64,000 nt of DNA, from NCBI GenBank assembly GCA_946902875.1, contig OX336350.1, positions 18,962,048 through 19,026,047 on the forward strand, read 5' to 3'. The DNA comes from Nematopogon swammerdamellus. Taxonomy: Eukaryota > Arthropoda > Insecta > Lepidoptera > Adelidae. Positions 19,800 through 30,510 of this stretch are shown here, one piece after another; positions within the stretch are counted from its first letter, which is position 1, and each line of letters starts with the position of its first letter. Position numbers and translations under genes: made by a program. The notes under the pieces are model-generated. The model saw only the letters and a program-made list of their open reading frames with translations. It searched no databases and was not told the DNA's origin.

Positions 19800-20640
19800 A
19801 GTACAGCGACGTAGTTCGGAAGTATAAAAAAAATCACAGATCTCATGCATTACGTGACCTTCGGGTACACTGAAAATGACTTTTATGGCGTATTCAAATA
19901 AAAGCGTATAGCAAGTCGCCGACTGTGAGCGTGAAAATAGTGTGTAGTGTAGGTGTGGCTGAAGCGACGAACTCAACGAGCGAAGTGCGAACGCACTCCA
20001 GATTCTAACAGCGCGCACCTGTTCACTATATAATCTCTTCTACTCCTCTAAATACTAACATTTGTTCATATTTTAAAAAATTATTATAACTTACTTGCTT
20101 TTTCATACTGAAATATGTCAATTTTGAAAAATAGACAAAAATGGACCAACATAAAAAAAAATATAATTAAAAGATTAAAATTCTTAATTTTAAAGTATAT
20201 GCATGACACAAAAACCATTTTAACTACTACCACTGCAGATAAAGACGACTCGTACTCGTAACTCGCGTAACGGAAAATAAAAAAAAACCATAACTCCCAA
20301 ATTTTTCACTTTGTTCAAACAACCAAATAAACATCCCCATACATTGAGTCAATCGACAATATAAAAATAGAAAAGATTAAATTTTCAATTTACCGAATCT
20401 ACATGCGAAAACGAAAGAATATATTTCGATTATAGTAAAAGTGCGGAGTCTAAGTCCGCGCGCGTGCACTGCAGGGTTAAAAGTTCCCTTTTTAAACCCC
20501 CTAAAAACGGATGTATTAAGATTTTTTTGGCGATTTTCTCAAAATTCTAACTTTTTAATTTTGTTTTCTTTTTCACAACCTTGTAGCCCTCTTCAATACG
20601 CGCCATTTGACACCCAAATATTTGCGTAGTCTTAAAACTC
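19800..20640 (+). repeat. Dispersed repeat family H, copy 1
   Basis: Several blocks match 54300-54900 in inverse orientation: the ATCACAGATCTCATGCATTA block, the CGTAACTCGCGTAACG block, and TTCCCTTTTTAAACCCCCTA. The termini are not resolved. Confidence 0.6.
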
Positions 20641-20686
20641 ACGACACCAGGGCGAATTCGCACTCTCGCTGGAAATCGGGGACTAT

Positions 20687-20833
20687 AGGGCCGAGACACA
20701 TAACCGCGTTGCGACGCCGCCGCAACGCTAAAATCGGCAGTTTGCGTTGCTTATTTGTATAGACTTATTATGAAGGCCAATGCCGATTTTAGCGGCGCGG
20801 CGCCGCCGCAACGCGGTTATGTGTTCCGGCCCA
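20687..20833. mobile_element. Foldback MITE
   Basis: GACACATAACCGCGTTGCG at the left and CGCAACGCGGTTATGTGTTC at the right are inverted. An inner GCCGATTTTAGCG/CGCTAAAATCGGC pair surrounds a short AT-rich loop. It is about 147 bp with a GC-rich stem. No second copy was found in the window. Confidence 0.75.
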
Positions 20834-21944
20834 TACTGAAGCGATCGAAAAGACATTTTCAATGTCAAAAGAATGTTTATTTAGTCTTAGGCCAACATAC
20901 ACCAACCCGAAATTAGCGATTCAAATCAGTTTAACTCGCTAATTTAGACTTAAGAAAATAAGTCCTTTGCACCAATAATAAACGTCAATTTAAAGTGGCT
21001 TAAACGGATTCAAAGTTAAAATGAGGTCTTTTAACTCGTTAAATTGGATTTAAGAAACGTCAAACTAACACTCGACCGTACTGCCTCGCAGCAGTCGCTC
21101 CGCTCGCACTCATAGAAACGAGCACTCATAGAAGAGAGGTGATTTCAAGGCGGCGGCGGCGGCGCACTGTTCGGTGCTCTGTGGTTTGTGAAAGAGGATT
21201 GACAGCGCATGTTGCGATACTGATACCGGCTACCTCCTTCTTATACGTGGTGATAGAGAAAGTTTACGCTGTGAATAGATGGATTGGTGGTGGCTCTCTG
21301 AGTTCTTGAACAAAGAAACCCGAGTTAACTGATTGAGCCTTGGTGGTTAGCAATGTTAACCACCTAAGTGTGGTCGGTTAGAACTGTTCTCAGCGCCATC
21401 TATGGTCAACAGTTGACACTATTATATCTACAAAGGGCCATTCTCTGTCTGTAAAGCAGCTCGATTGTTTTACCACCGTTAGTAACGTACATTTTTGAAT
21501 CGAAAGTTGTTCTTTCTGGAGTACGTCGGCTATCTTTGGAAAAATACTTTTTCGCAGTAAAGGTAGGTAAAGTATTTGTTTTTTGCTGTAATTATGTTTA
21601 TTATGATAGTGTTCTGTGTAACAAAGTATTTTTGGTTAACAAATAATAATCCTCAATAAAACTATCACTATGATTTTTTGCAATTTTATTGTTACTTGTG
21701 TGACGGTGGTCACCTCTACTAACCACCTTATCTCCTGAAATCCTGAAACTTTGCGACTAACACTGATATTTTTTACTTATTTACATCTCAAACAATCACA
21801 ATAACTTACTTTTTTTTATTTGATGGTTTAAATGAAAGTGTGGCTCAATGAGTTAAGCTAAATGAGTACTAAATGAGAACCGACCAAATCAGATTATAAG
21901 CCGAGTTCAAAACTATATGTGTTTATGGCTCACCGTTATAATAA
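20834..21944. other. Low-repeat stretch, nothing recognised
   Basis: Has a GGCGGC run (about 21150-21163) and a GTAAAGGTAGGTAAAG string (about 21558) that could be a splice donor. There is no supporting reading frame. A host 5' untranslated exon cannot be excluded. Confidence 0.3.
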
Positions 21945-22318
21945 CACCCGACGCAAAGAGGGGTATTATAAGTTTAACGTGTGTGTGTATGTGTTATTTG
22001 TGTATTGATGTGTCTGTCTGTGGCATCGTAGCTCCCAAACGGATGGACCGATTTGTATGCGGTTTTTTTTTAATTAAAAAGCTGGTTTAATTGGGATGGT
22101 TCTTAGCTATGTCTGTAATCAAGTAATTAAGTAATCAAAACAATAATTATCTTAAAAAGTGGAACAGTTTGCATGCGGCTTTTTTAAAAGCTTCAAATAA
22201 GAGAAAATTACAAATTAAAATAACCCCGACCCTTAAAAAGTCAAAAATAATTTTCGCTTACTTACTTAAAGTTGCTTTATGACAGTTGCGCCGGAATTTA
22301 CTTAGCGGTCCCCCGACT
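21945..22318 (+). mobile_element. Family K repeat, truncated
   Basis: Blocks: CGACGCAAAGAGGGGTATTA, GGCATCGTAGCTCCCAAACG and the start of the foldback segment (CCCCGACTCC). It is cut by the family I element at 22319. Other copies are at 48725-49255 and 59447-59910. Confidence 0.75.
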
Positions 22319-22788
22319 CCTTTAAGACGAGACGGAAGTTAACTTTCTCCATACAAAATCGTCTTTCGGCATTTATGTTTTCTAGCCCCCTAAACCTTAT
22401 CCGATTTTTGAATTTTTTTTTTGTCTTAAGGACAGTCCAATCTACGTTCCTGTCTTTGTCGCTTTTGTCCATAGACGATATTATTTCTCTATGCTTTTGC
22501 GTGCTTTTGTTTAGATGAAATATACAACAACAGAGCTATCAATTTGTATTTCGACCGAAAATATTAGATTTTTTTATTTTTTTATGTCATGCATGACGTT
22601 CATTAACCTTATTGAATTATCACTTTAGATATAAAAAAAAATTCAAAGACAGGAACGTAGATGCGACTGTCGTTAGTACAAAAAAAAAATAATTGTGAAA
22701 AACCGGATAATGTTTAGGGGAGTAAAAAATATAAATGTCGAAAGACGATTTTGTATGGAGAAAGTTAACTTGCGTTCCGTCTTAAGTG
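22319..22788. mobile_element. Family I MITE with TTAA termini
   Basis: Left TTTAAGACGAGACGGAAGTT, right AACTTGCGTTCCGTCTTAAG, with inverted repeats of about 52 bp that also share CTCCATACAAAATCGTCTTT. TTAA at both ends would fit a TTAA-targeting transposase. The flanks differ in origin, so the target duplication is not proven. A partial copy lies at 31193-31410. Confidence 0.7.
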
Positions 22789-23010
22789 CCGCAGTTTGAA
22801 GGCGTCGGGTAACACTCTCCTGCAGACAATTCAACAGCCTAGCCACTGAGGACAACAACTTACAATGTGCATTAGCGATGTTAAAGAGAGACGACTTTGA
22901 GAAGCGATGGGTTGTCAGACACCTGATGTCAACAACAAAAGAGTGCTCAGTTTCCCTGCGATGGATGAGTGCTGCAGAGTAAGGAATAAGGTTACCACAC
23001 GTATGCGCGT
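22789..23010 (-). pseudogene. LINE-D ORF2 C-terminal remnant
   Basis: The minus-strand frame includes RRETEHSFVVDIRCLTTHRF, parallel to the 5.5 and 16.3 kb copies, but the downstream segment is frame-disrupted. It is joined on its left to the family I MITE. Confidence 0.65.
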
Positions 23011-23080
23011 TGGGTGTGCGTGTGTATGTCAAGGGTGGTACCGGACCAAGCCCAGAACACGCACTCAGCACGAACACGGA

Positions 23081-23707
23081 AAGTTAAGCAATCGGTCGAC
23101 GGTTGGAGGCTGACCGCGGTTCGGATTCCACGTTAAACTGTAGGTCCCTCCCTTATTACCTTACTAGGTGGTAGGGTTTACCCCGGCCGGTCTGGTACCA
23201 CCGCACTGAGCGAAACGTCGGTCGAAACGGCTATGTAAATAGTTCGTGTTTTCAGTAGCCGGCGCGAAATGAAGGGAAGCACTGACATGGCACCTAGTTC
23301 ACCCGGTGAGCTGTGCTGTAGAAAGAGGCGGGTGCAACCCCCCCCCCCCCCCTCATTGGAGATATATATAATTGGGACTGGGGGGAGAGGCTGCACTCCC
23401 TCCGCGCCTCCGGCTTAAAAAAACACTCTAGCTAGGGATAGGGAATAGCCATACTAACAGGCAAGGTTATATTTTAAATTTCTTTAATATTTCGATATCG
23501 TAAAAAAATAATTTCTCCAAAAGTATGAGTCTCCGGTAAAAAATTATTTTTGCTAATAATTCCTTAGACCCTTACCTACCATTCCCAGCTACCAGCAATA
23601 TTCTACTAAACTCGCCTCTTTCTACAGAGCACCCACTCGGTGTTATGGGCTGACATCACGGATGTTGTAGGTGAAGTTGCCAACCGTGTCAGTTTCCATA
23701 AAAAAAA
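23081..23707 (+). mobile_element. SINE-A interrupted by a TIR element
   Basis: SINE-A lies at 23081-23308 and 23635-23707. The 5S-like segment is largely deleted (GTTAAGCAATCGGTCGACGG). The tail CGTGTCAGTTTCCATAAAAA is intact. Confidence 0.85.
23309..23634. mobile_element. Short TIR element with 8-bp target duplication
   Basis: The ends share CTGTAGAAAGAGGCG in inverted orientation (about 23317-23331 and 23611-23626). The flanks are ACCCGGTG (23301-23308) and ACTCGGTG (23635-23642), one mismatch in 8 bp. The intact SINE-A has a single ACCCGGTG here. An 8-bp duplication suggests hAT-type insertion. It contains a C run of about 15 near 23338 and a GGGACTGGGGGGAGAGGC block. Confidence 0.75.
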
Positions 23708-24072
23708 ATCGATCGCGGCCCGCACCAAACCGGACCCGCTCCGTGCTGGCCGTGTCGCCGGACCTAATCCGTGTTCGTGTTATATTGCGAGCCCGGCGGC
23801 ATCCGCGAGGATTATATTGTGCCTCTAATCCTGTTTTCATTTATTTCGTCAATTTAATTTTATTTGTTGTACATGCTTGCATAAATATTCCCCTCTATCG
23901 GCGGACACAGACCGGACTTTCCGTGTCGGCCGGTGCTCCGCGTCAGCCCGGTAAAGCCCGGTAACACGGTCGCCTAGAGCGCGGTCCACCGGGCTCGACT
24001 CGAGTCCAACACACCTTGTCCGTCCGTGTCGTATTTCGTGTTGAATATCGACACTGTAACCACCTCTGTACC
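23708..24072. other. GC-rich stretch, nothing recognised
   Basis: Overlapping short frames run on both strands (for example 23671-23964, 97 codons). No motif or repeat partner was found. Confidence 0.35.
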
Positions 24073-24450
24073 CATATCACGAGATTTAACCTACACCGCG
24101 TACTACGCTACACCGTGTTCTCCGCATCATTTTGTATAGAGAAACGGAGCAGCGCCTCTAGTGATAGATTTGCGAACTTCGTTTCTCCATACAAAATTAT
24201 GCGGAGAACACGGCGTAGCGTAGTAACGCGGTGTAGGTTAAATCTCGTTTTATGGGCACTGTACCCTCATCACGAGATTTAGCCTACTACGCTACGCTAC
24301 GCGCCGTGTTCTCCGCATCATTTTGTATAGAAAAACGGAGCAGCGCCTCTAGTGATAGATCTGCGAACTTCGTTTCTCCATACAAAATGATGCGGAGAAC
24401 ACGGAGTAGCGTAGTACGCGGTGTAGGTTAAATCTCGTGTTATGGGTACT
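24073..24450. mobile_element. Foldback element V, two tandem copies
   Basis: Two units (about 24073-24260 and 24262-24450) each form a long hairpin. The outer ends are CACGAGATTTA/TAAATCTCGTG. The inner pair ACCGTGTTCTCCGCATCAT / ATGATGCGGAGAACACGG surrounds a centre with AGCGCCTCTAGTGATAGAT. The centre GATAGATTTGCGAAC is shared with 27464-27645. Confidence 0.85.
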
Positions 24451-24714
24451 GGTGTATGTGCGTGCGTGCTTGCCTATAGCGTGATATACACGCTTGTAAT
24501 AATATTGTTTGTAGCACGTGCCGAGAATCTTTTAAAAATATATGCTATTTGTTTGAATTTACTTATTTGTTGAAACGAACGCAAACATCACGAAAACCAA
24601 TTTCATATTCATATCTTACTCTCGTTTGATTCGTAGCTTCCGCAAACCGGAAGCCAAGTTTTCGGTAGCTCTGTTCAGTCCGGAGATGTAAAAAAAATTT
24701 ACCTACGATAAGAA

Positions 24715-24832
24715 TTGAAATGAAAGAAAAATATACTTTATTGTACACCAATATAATAAAAAGGGTTACAAAAGGGGAATTTAATGCCTTGCGGCATTCT
24801 TTACGAACTAACCTTTGGGATGCGGAAAACAC
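24715..24832 (-). mobile_element. LINE 3' end, family N
   Basis: On the minus strand it carries AAAGGTTAGTTCGTAAAGAA and ends TTGGTGTACAATAAAGTATA. The same family is inserted at 46086-46395. Confidence 0.7.
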
Positions 24833-24847
24833 GTAGGGGCAGACAAT

Positions 24848-24996
24848 AGTTTGTGTTTTCCGTCCAGTTCAGTGTAGCCGGCACGACCGAAGGGAAGCAC
24901 TGACGTGGCACCAAGTTCAACCGGTGTTATGGGCTGACATCACGAATGTTGTAGGTGATGTAGCCAACCGTGTCAGTTTCAATAAAATAAAAAAAA
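24848..24996 (+). mobile_element. SINE-A 3' fragment
   Basis: From TTTGTGTTTTCCGTCCAGTT to CGTGTCAGTTTCAATAAAAT. It has the CAATAAAA variant also seen at 10890. Confidence 0.85.
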
Positions 24997-25251
24997 ATGC
25001 AGTACTAAAGAGTGGACACTGTAGTAATAGACAGTGCACACAACCTACATAGACAATTTTTTTTTTCTCTATTTTAAGAGATTTTATTCAGGTTTGTCAA
25101 CATAGAGTTAATAAATTAACAATGAAAAAAAAAAACTAAAATGAACACCTATTAAATAATAATTAAATTAAAATTAGACAAATTGAAAGAAGAAAGGATT
25201 GTCAACGTGCCATGATCAAAATCTATAAATTGTATTAACTATTAACTATAT

Positions 25252-25515
25252 TAATTTTAAATTTTTACGGATTAACAGTAAGGTACTGAAGACTTACATA
25301 AGTCGACGTTTCGCCCGCTACGTCACGGGCTTCTTCAGGAACTGCGGGAGTTCCTGGAGCCGACGTCTGGTGTCCGTTGTTATGGTACAACGGACACCGG
25401 CTGCACACAACACTCACTTTGACTTCAGACGTCGACCTATACCTAACTGTTAATCCGTAAACATTTAAAATTAATATAATCAAAAACAGAGCAAACTTAA
25501 AAACATTAGTAATTT
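25252..25515 (-). mobile_element. Retroelement terminal repeat with hammerhead-like core, copy 2
   Basis: The minus-strand core is at 25304-25367: GACGTC (25362-25367), the hairpin AGGAACT CCCGC AGTTCCT, CTGAAGA (25332-25338), GCCCG/CGGGC and GAAACGTC. Both ends of the segment carry GTTAATCCGTAAA in opposite orientation, and the centre holds GGTGTCCGTTG/CAACGGACACC. The whole is therefore an inverted tail-to-tail structure. Confidence 0.6.
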
Positions 25516-25518
25516 TAT

Positions 25519-25868
25519 CAGCCTCGGTAGCTCAGTGGTGGGCTCGGTCGACTGTCGGTCGACGGCAACGCTGAGCGCGGTCAGTTCTTGAATGGCTGAC
25601 CGCTCGAACATTGGAGCCTGACCGTGGGTCCCTTCCCTTCTTACTTTACTAGGTGGTAGGGTTTATCCCGGCCGGTTTCGTACCACGGCACTGAGTGAAA
25701 CGTCGGTCGAAACGGCTATGTAAATAGTTCGTGTTTTCCGTCCAGTTCAGTGTAGCCGACATGAAATGAAGGGAAGCGCTGATATGGCACCTAGTTTACC
25801 CGGTGTTATGGGCTGACATCACGGATGTTGTAGATGATGTAGCCAACCGTGTCAGTTTCCAAAAAAAA
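25519..25868 (+). mobile_element. SINE-A, full length
   Basis: TCAGCCTCGGTAGCTCAGTG head, a 5S-like AACGCTGAGCGCGGTCAG segment, and a poly-A tail. The T-arm-like hairpin is deleted (ACCGTGGGTCCCTTCC joins directly). Confidence 0.9.
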
Positions 25869-26237
25869 TTAAATTATTATCATTTAAAATCATGATGGCT
25901 ACCTTGGCGCGTTTACTAGAATTCTCGTCGCGACCTTTGTCTATTAAAATGTGTCCCCTGGCCGCGCCCCAAACAAGCCAAACCTAATTCAACAAGTGGG
26001 TATTAATTACTTGATGCTTAATGGAATTCCCAAAATTCCCGACGGAAAGTCGGGGTCGATTTGACTAATGGACCCCTTTGTAAATAGACACCCCCTCCTG
26101 CGTAGGGGTTCACAAGATTGCTTTATTTTAAAACTAGCCTTTGCCCACAACTTCGCTTGCGGGTTTGTAAGTAGGCTCTTCAACGAAATGTTAGGTACCT
26201 AGATTTTCATAATACATCTCTAAAGCCTGGATTCGTA
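25869..26237. other. No gene recognised; possible Helitron end
   Basis: AAACTAGCCTTTGCCCACAA at about 26131 resembles the inverse of Helitron-like ...GCAAA(A/G)GCTAG ends. No partner was found for the rest. Confidence 0.35.
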
Positions 26238-26605
26238 GGGAACAAATACATAGCGTCACGCCTGTTTCCCGGTGGGGTACGCAGAGACAACGGATCTCCA
26301 CGTGCCACGATCCTGACACACCTCTGCCGCCTCTTCCACTCTCATAATGTTCTTCATGCATGCTCGTCGGTTACGGGTACTTACTACGCACTTGCCCCTT
26401 TTTGAGCACATGCCCGATCTGGTCCAGGTGCGTGCATCTAGGGCGACCCTTACCGACTCTTCCACTCGCATTTGCATAAATTTCTTTCGTTAGTCTCCTA
26501 TCATCCATTCTTACAACATGACCGAACCACCGAAGCATCCCTTTCTCAATCCTTCTCACTATATCTTCTTTCAGCCCACAGCGCTCTCGCACTACACTAT
26601 TATGT
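26238..26605 (-). pseudogene. RTE-like LINE C-terminus, family Q, copy 2
   Basis: The minus-strand frame at 26371-26592 encodes RRIEKGMLRWFGHVVRMDDR, RLTKEIYANASGRVGKGRPR and HVLKKGQVRSKYP. After a frameshift near 26380 the partner frame (26256-26477) continues TRNRRACMKNIMRVEEAAE and WRSVVSAYP. LRWFGHV...GRPR...VSAYP is the usual tail of one RTE-like ORF2 group. The fragment is frameshifted and lacks the catalytic domain. Confidence 0.8.
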
Positions 26606-26611
26606 ATACAT

Positions 26612-26667
26612 GTAATTTTATGGTTCCGTATCCGGTACGGGACCCTATTACTAAGCCTACGCCGCCA

Positions 26668-26705
<38 letters not shown>

Positions 26706-26910
26706 CGAGGGATGTATCTCTTGAACTGTAATAGGTATCCCGTTGAAATTTTCACAGAATATTGTGTTATTATTGCCGATATAACAACAGATAATAAAAT
26801 AAGAAAAAATAAAAAATTCACGGGGGTTCCCATATAAGAAACTAAAAAGTATATGCGCGCCATCTACCGAAAAGAGTATGAAGCATTTTAACTAATCATG
26901 AATTTGTATC
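26612..26910 (-). mobile_element. Family E repeat, truncated
   Basis: From GGTTCCGTATCCGGTACGGG through a (CTGT)n run (about 26670-26704) to GCCATCTACCGAAAAGAGTA. It lacks the GCGAGTCG end, where it is replaced by a K-type foldback. Confidence 0.8.
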
Positions 26911-26924
26911 AATTTAAAAAACCG

Positions 26925-27092
26925 CCGACCCTTAAATAGTCAAAAATATTTCCGTTTACTTACTTAAAGTAGACCGCTAAGTAAATAAAATATAAAAACT
27001 CAGAGCTTCGCGGGAATTTACTTAGTGCTCCCCCGACTCCTAGGTAAGTAAACGGAAATTATTTTCGACTTTTTAAGGGTCGGGGCTTTTAT
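26925..27092. mobile_element. K-type foldback hairpin
   Basis: The arm GACCCTTAAATAGTCAAAAA plus TCCGTTTACTTACTTAAAG pairs with GTAAGTAAACGGAAATTATT and GACTTTTTAAGGGTCGGGG. The same hairpin forms the end of family K at 48765-48960 and 59700-59890. Here it stands alone. Confidence 0.8.
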
Positions 27093-27188
27093 GTACTCCG
27101 TATGTATGTGCGGCCGCGTCAGTTGTATTTTGCTTGGTATCCGGGTCGATTATACCTAGCCGGCAAGAAACTTCGGAAGGGTTTTTTT

Positions 27189-27233
27189 CAAAGAGTTTGT
27201 ATTACGTCGCTGCGCTCCTCGTAATACAAACTC
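27189..27233. repeat. Perfect 15-bp hairpin
   Basis: AGAGTTTGTATTACG and CGTAATACAAACTCT are separated by about 13 bp. Confidence 0.85.
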
Positions 27234-27267
27234 TTGGGGTTTTTTATAACCACAAATATTCACATAA

Positions 27268-27672
27268 TATATACCAGACGGTATATAACTTGGACTAGAG
27301 CAGTAGCCGATTATAGGGTACCTTTGGTGGGGGGCGCGGGATGCGACGGCGGGGAGAGCGCCTGCAGACCGCGTGATTGGTTGGCCAGTCGCCCGCCGCC
27401 CTCCGCACCGCGCGCGCGCGCCGTTCTCTCCCAAATACACTTCCGTACCTGCTTAAAATGCAGGGCTATCACGAGATTCGCTGCGCCGGCTACGCCGAGG
27501 TGTAGCGTGCGTAGAGAACGTAAGCCGCTGCGCGGAAGCGAGTTCGCAAATCTATCGCATTCGCTTCCGCGCAGACGCTTACGCTCTCTACGCACGCTAC
27601 ACCTCGGCGTAGCCGGCGTAGCGAAACTCGTAATAGCCCTACTGTTCCAAGTTATATGCCGTCTGGTATACT
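27268..27672. mobile_element. TIR element with nested foldback element
   Basis: The outer ends CAGACGGTATATAACTTGGA and TCCAAGTTATATGCCGTCTG are inverted. Inside, 27464-27645 is a second inverted structure related to foldback element V. Frames of 94-159 codons here arise from the GC-rich stem and are not genes. Confidence 0.75.
27464..27645. mobile_element. Foldback element V, third copy
   Basis: Stem CACGAGATTCGCTGCGCCGG ... AGGTGTAGCGTGCGTAGAGA with its reverse complement at 27565-27640. The centre GTTCGCAAATCTATCGC matches the centre of the 24 kb pair in inverse. The arms are about 80 bp. Confidence 0.8.
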
Positions 27673-27925
27673 ATGGTTGTGGCGCTCAGTGCCTCCCATT
27701 TCAGATAACATAAACATTATGTCGATCAGCATTCTCTTCCCGGTTGTATCTATCCGCAATGGAGCGATAAATTCTGCCATTTCACTGCCACCTGAAAACC
27801 GATATCGGAGCGTGTCACGGCCTTGTCGTAAGTACTCCAGCGCTGCGTGCTAGAACAATAAAAAAGGTATGGACCCCGAACCCTATTCTCGCCAGCGTAA
27901 CACACGATATAAGTGAACACACACA

Positions 27926-28032
27926 TGAAGGGAAGCACTGACATGGCACCTAGTTCACCCGGTGTTATGGGCTGACATCACGGATGTTGTAGGTGATGTA
28001 GCCAACCGTGTCACTTTCCATAAAAAAAAAAA
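27926..28032 (+). mobile_element. SINE-A 3' fragment
   Basis: GAAGGGAAGCACTGACATGG to CGTGTCACTTTCCATAAAAA. Confidence 0.85.
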
Positions 28033-29307
28033 GTAAAAGCATACTTGTTTCATAGGACGGTCGCGCGCTGGCCCGTCAGTCTGTCGTCGACTGCGTTCGC
28101 AAAAACCTGTTTAAAATGCCCGCATGCTCTGTGTTTACGTGTAAAACACTACAGCCAAGTTTAGTGTGCACAATAGTGGAATACTTGTGGAATATAGTAC
28201 ACTCCGTTCCCCGCAACTCGGCGACTCTAGTTCTCATACAAGCATTTGACAGTCCGGCGTCCATACCTTTTTTATCGTTATAGGCTGCGTGTGTGGCTCC
28301 AATGTTTAGCACATTTTAATATTTTATTATTTTATTTTAAAATATTGAATGTTTTTTTTAACGAAGTTCCTTATCACACGTTACACTTCAGACACTTGGC
28401 GAAGGAGAGCTAGGCAGAAAAAAGTGTAAGAATTCGACCGTCACGACACTTTTGCTGTAGTATGTATGTTTGTGTGTTTACTAGCGTATGTCTATGTATC
28501 TAGACACACGGCAGTGTGTCAGCCAAATTCGCCAAGCAAAAGGGCGACTCACCGGCCGTGGGTTATTATTATTATAATATTACACGAACCATCTCGGGCC
28601 ACTTTCGACCCCCCATAACTTAATACTTGAACCTACATACTTAAAATTTTGCGTGTATTTTGTAGGACCCTCTTCTAATTACAAAATCTGAGAAATAAAA
28701 ACCCTGTTACCATTCACGAGATACTTAATGACGACCGAAAATCACTATTTTTATCACTGACTTGACTGACAGATTCACTCATCAAAAGTTTAGACTACTT
28801 CCAGTGACCTAGGAAGTTAAAAATTGGTGTGCAGGTAGGTTATTAGACGAATATAAAGGAAAAAGTATGAAATCGTCATACTAAGAGTTGGTATAGAAGG
28901 CAAAGTTATTAAAAGAGACCGAAAAAAAAACAGTGTGTCAAGGCAGAAAATAACTGTAAGATTAAAGTATTTCAGTAATTTAATGACTTATGATTTCATT
29001 TATTTTTCAGAAGATATATACTTGAAAAAAAAATTATGATATCCCACCAAAAACTTAAATGTGCAAAAAAGTCAAGTTCGCAACCAAAAAGTTTAAAGTA
29101 ACTGAAATCAGTTGCTTTTAAAGAAAATTTGATGTTCTTTGCTACTCAATAGTGCGACTTGGCAAGTTTTATCTTATTAAAATTTATCTAATTGAACTAG
29201 TTATTTGTCAATGAAATACTTGACTAAATTGTTCTCGAACTCAAAAATTAAAGTAGGTGGATAAAAATTTGCCAAGACGCGCTATTAAAGCGCAAAGCAC
29301 AAAAAAA
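28033..29307. other. Longest stretch without recognised repeats
   Basis: No family match inside the window and no convincing coding frame. A 78-codon frame (28076-28312, minus) has no known motif. Several short pairs (ACACTTGGCGAAGG and TTCGCCAAGC) are too weak to call. Confidence 0.35.
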
Positions 29308-29720
29308 AATGTTAAGTGCGAGTTTTACTCGCGCACGGAAGTTTCCGTATGTATCCGCTATCAATAACCGCTCAATCGGAGAGAAGCCTTAATGAGGTCG
29401 ATCGTAATTTGGTCGCAACAAAGGTGAGGAAATGATAGCACCTCACATTATTGCAATGTATAAAAGCCTGTGGCGCCATCTATTATTCAATAGTGTGACT
29501 AATCTATTTTATTGTACGTTTCTTGTTTGGGAGCCCCGCTTAATTTTTAACATTTTCTTATTTTTCTTATTTGTTGTTATATCCGCCATAGTAACATATT
29601 CTGTGAAAATTTCAACGGGCTACCTATTACGGTAGTCAAGGGACGGACGGACGGAAGGACGGACAGACAGACGGCGGAGGCTTAGTAATAGGCTTCCGTA
29701 CGGGATACGGGAACCTAAAA
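29308..29720 (+). mobile_element. Family E repeat
   Basis: GTGCGAGTTTTACTCGCGCA end, GCGCCATCTATTATTCAATA, AATTTCAACGGGCTACCTAT, a GGACGGACGG/ACAGACAGAC patch, and the end CCGTACGGGATACGGGAACC. It belongs to the same subgroup as 63032-63401. Confidence 0.8.
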
Positions 29721-30281
29721 ACCAAAAAGTCACCGCCAATTGGTTCGTCCCTATCGTGACCAGCCGCAGCGGTCGGAGTGCGCTGTATCGACGAACTAAC
29801 GACAATCTACCCTGTCTATTTCATTGATAGATTGAGACGAATGTTTATTTGTTGCACTCAAAGTTCTTATAGGAATGCGAGGGGCCACGAGAGCGAGGAT
29901 CGTTGGAACGCAACATTCTATGTTTAAAATTCGAATGCCGAATGAAATTCCGAGTCAGAAATGCGGTTAAAACCGATTACGCCAACAATGATGCCGGCAT
30001 AGCCACAAATTGAGATACTAACGCCAAAAATATGGGACAAAAGCGCAAAAATCTCTATTATGTAACACAAGTATTAATGTTCACATCAGTGTTTCCTTTT
30101 GTTCCCCTTTTCAATCTACTTGTTCTCTTTTGGAGAAATATTCTCTCAATTATTCCATTCTCGAGAGCTCTTTTAGGCTCGCCAAGACGGTGGAATTACT
30201 GTGTGCGAGGGGTAGGCCACGGCGAATTTAGTAGCAAGAAAATCGATAATCGAGTTCGTGTTTCGAGTAGGTAACATTAAA
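29721..30281. other. No recognised feature
   Basis: Short frames only. No repeat partner was found. Confidence 0.35.
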
Positions 30282-30450
30282 TCTATACTGATTATTTATT
30301 ATAAAATAATATTATTATAAAGAGGCAAAGTCTGTAAGTTTGTTAGTTTGTAAGTTTGGATGTAGGAGGTAATCTCCGAAAATACTCATTCAATTAAAAA
30401 AAAATCTTTGACCAAGATTTAGAATCCTTCTTGCCTCGGGCAAAAGCTAG
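30282..30450 (+). mobile_element. Short Helitron-like element
   Basis: Starts TCTATACTGATTATTTATTA, has GTAAGTTTGTTAGTTTG, and ends CTCGGGCAAAAGCTAG. TC at the start and CTAG at the end with no target duplication fit a small non-autonomous Helitron. Confidence 0.5.
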
Positions 30451-30510
30451 AACATGATATACATACATACTTGGTGTACCCACATGATAATATAAAAAAG
30501 TTAAATGTAC

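Noticed and set aside
21080..21580. Possible host promoter or 5' untranslated exon (GGCGGC run, donor-like GTAGGTAAAG)
   Set aside because: No coding frame follows. The evidence is composition only. Transcript data would decide.
27234..27713. 159-codon frame plus antisense 94-codon frames
   Set aside because: They run through the foldback element V stem and read the same palindrome in both directions.
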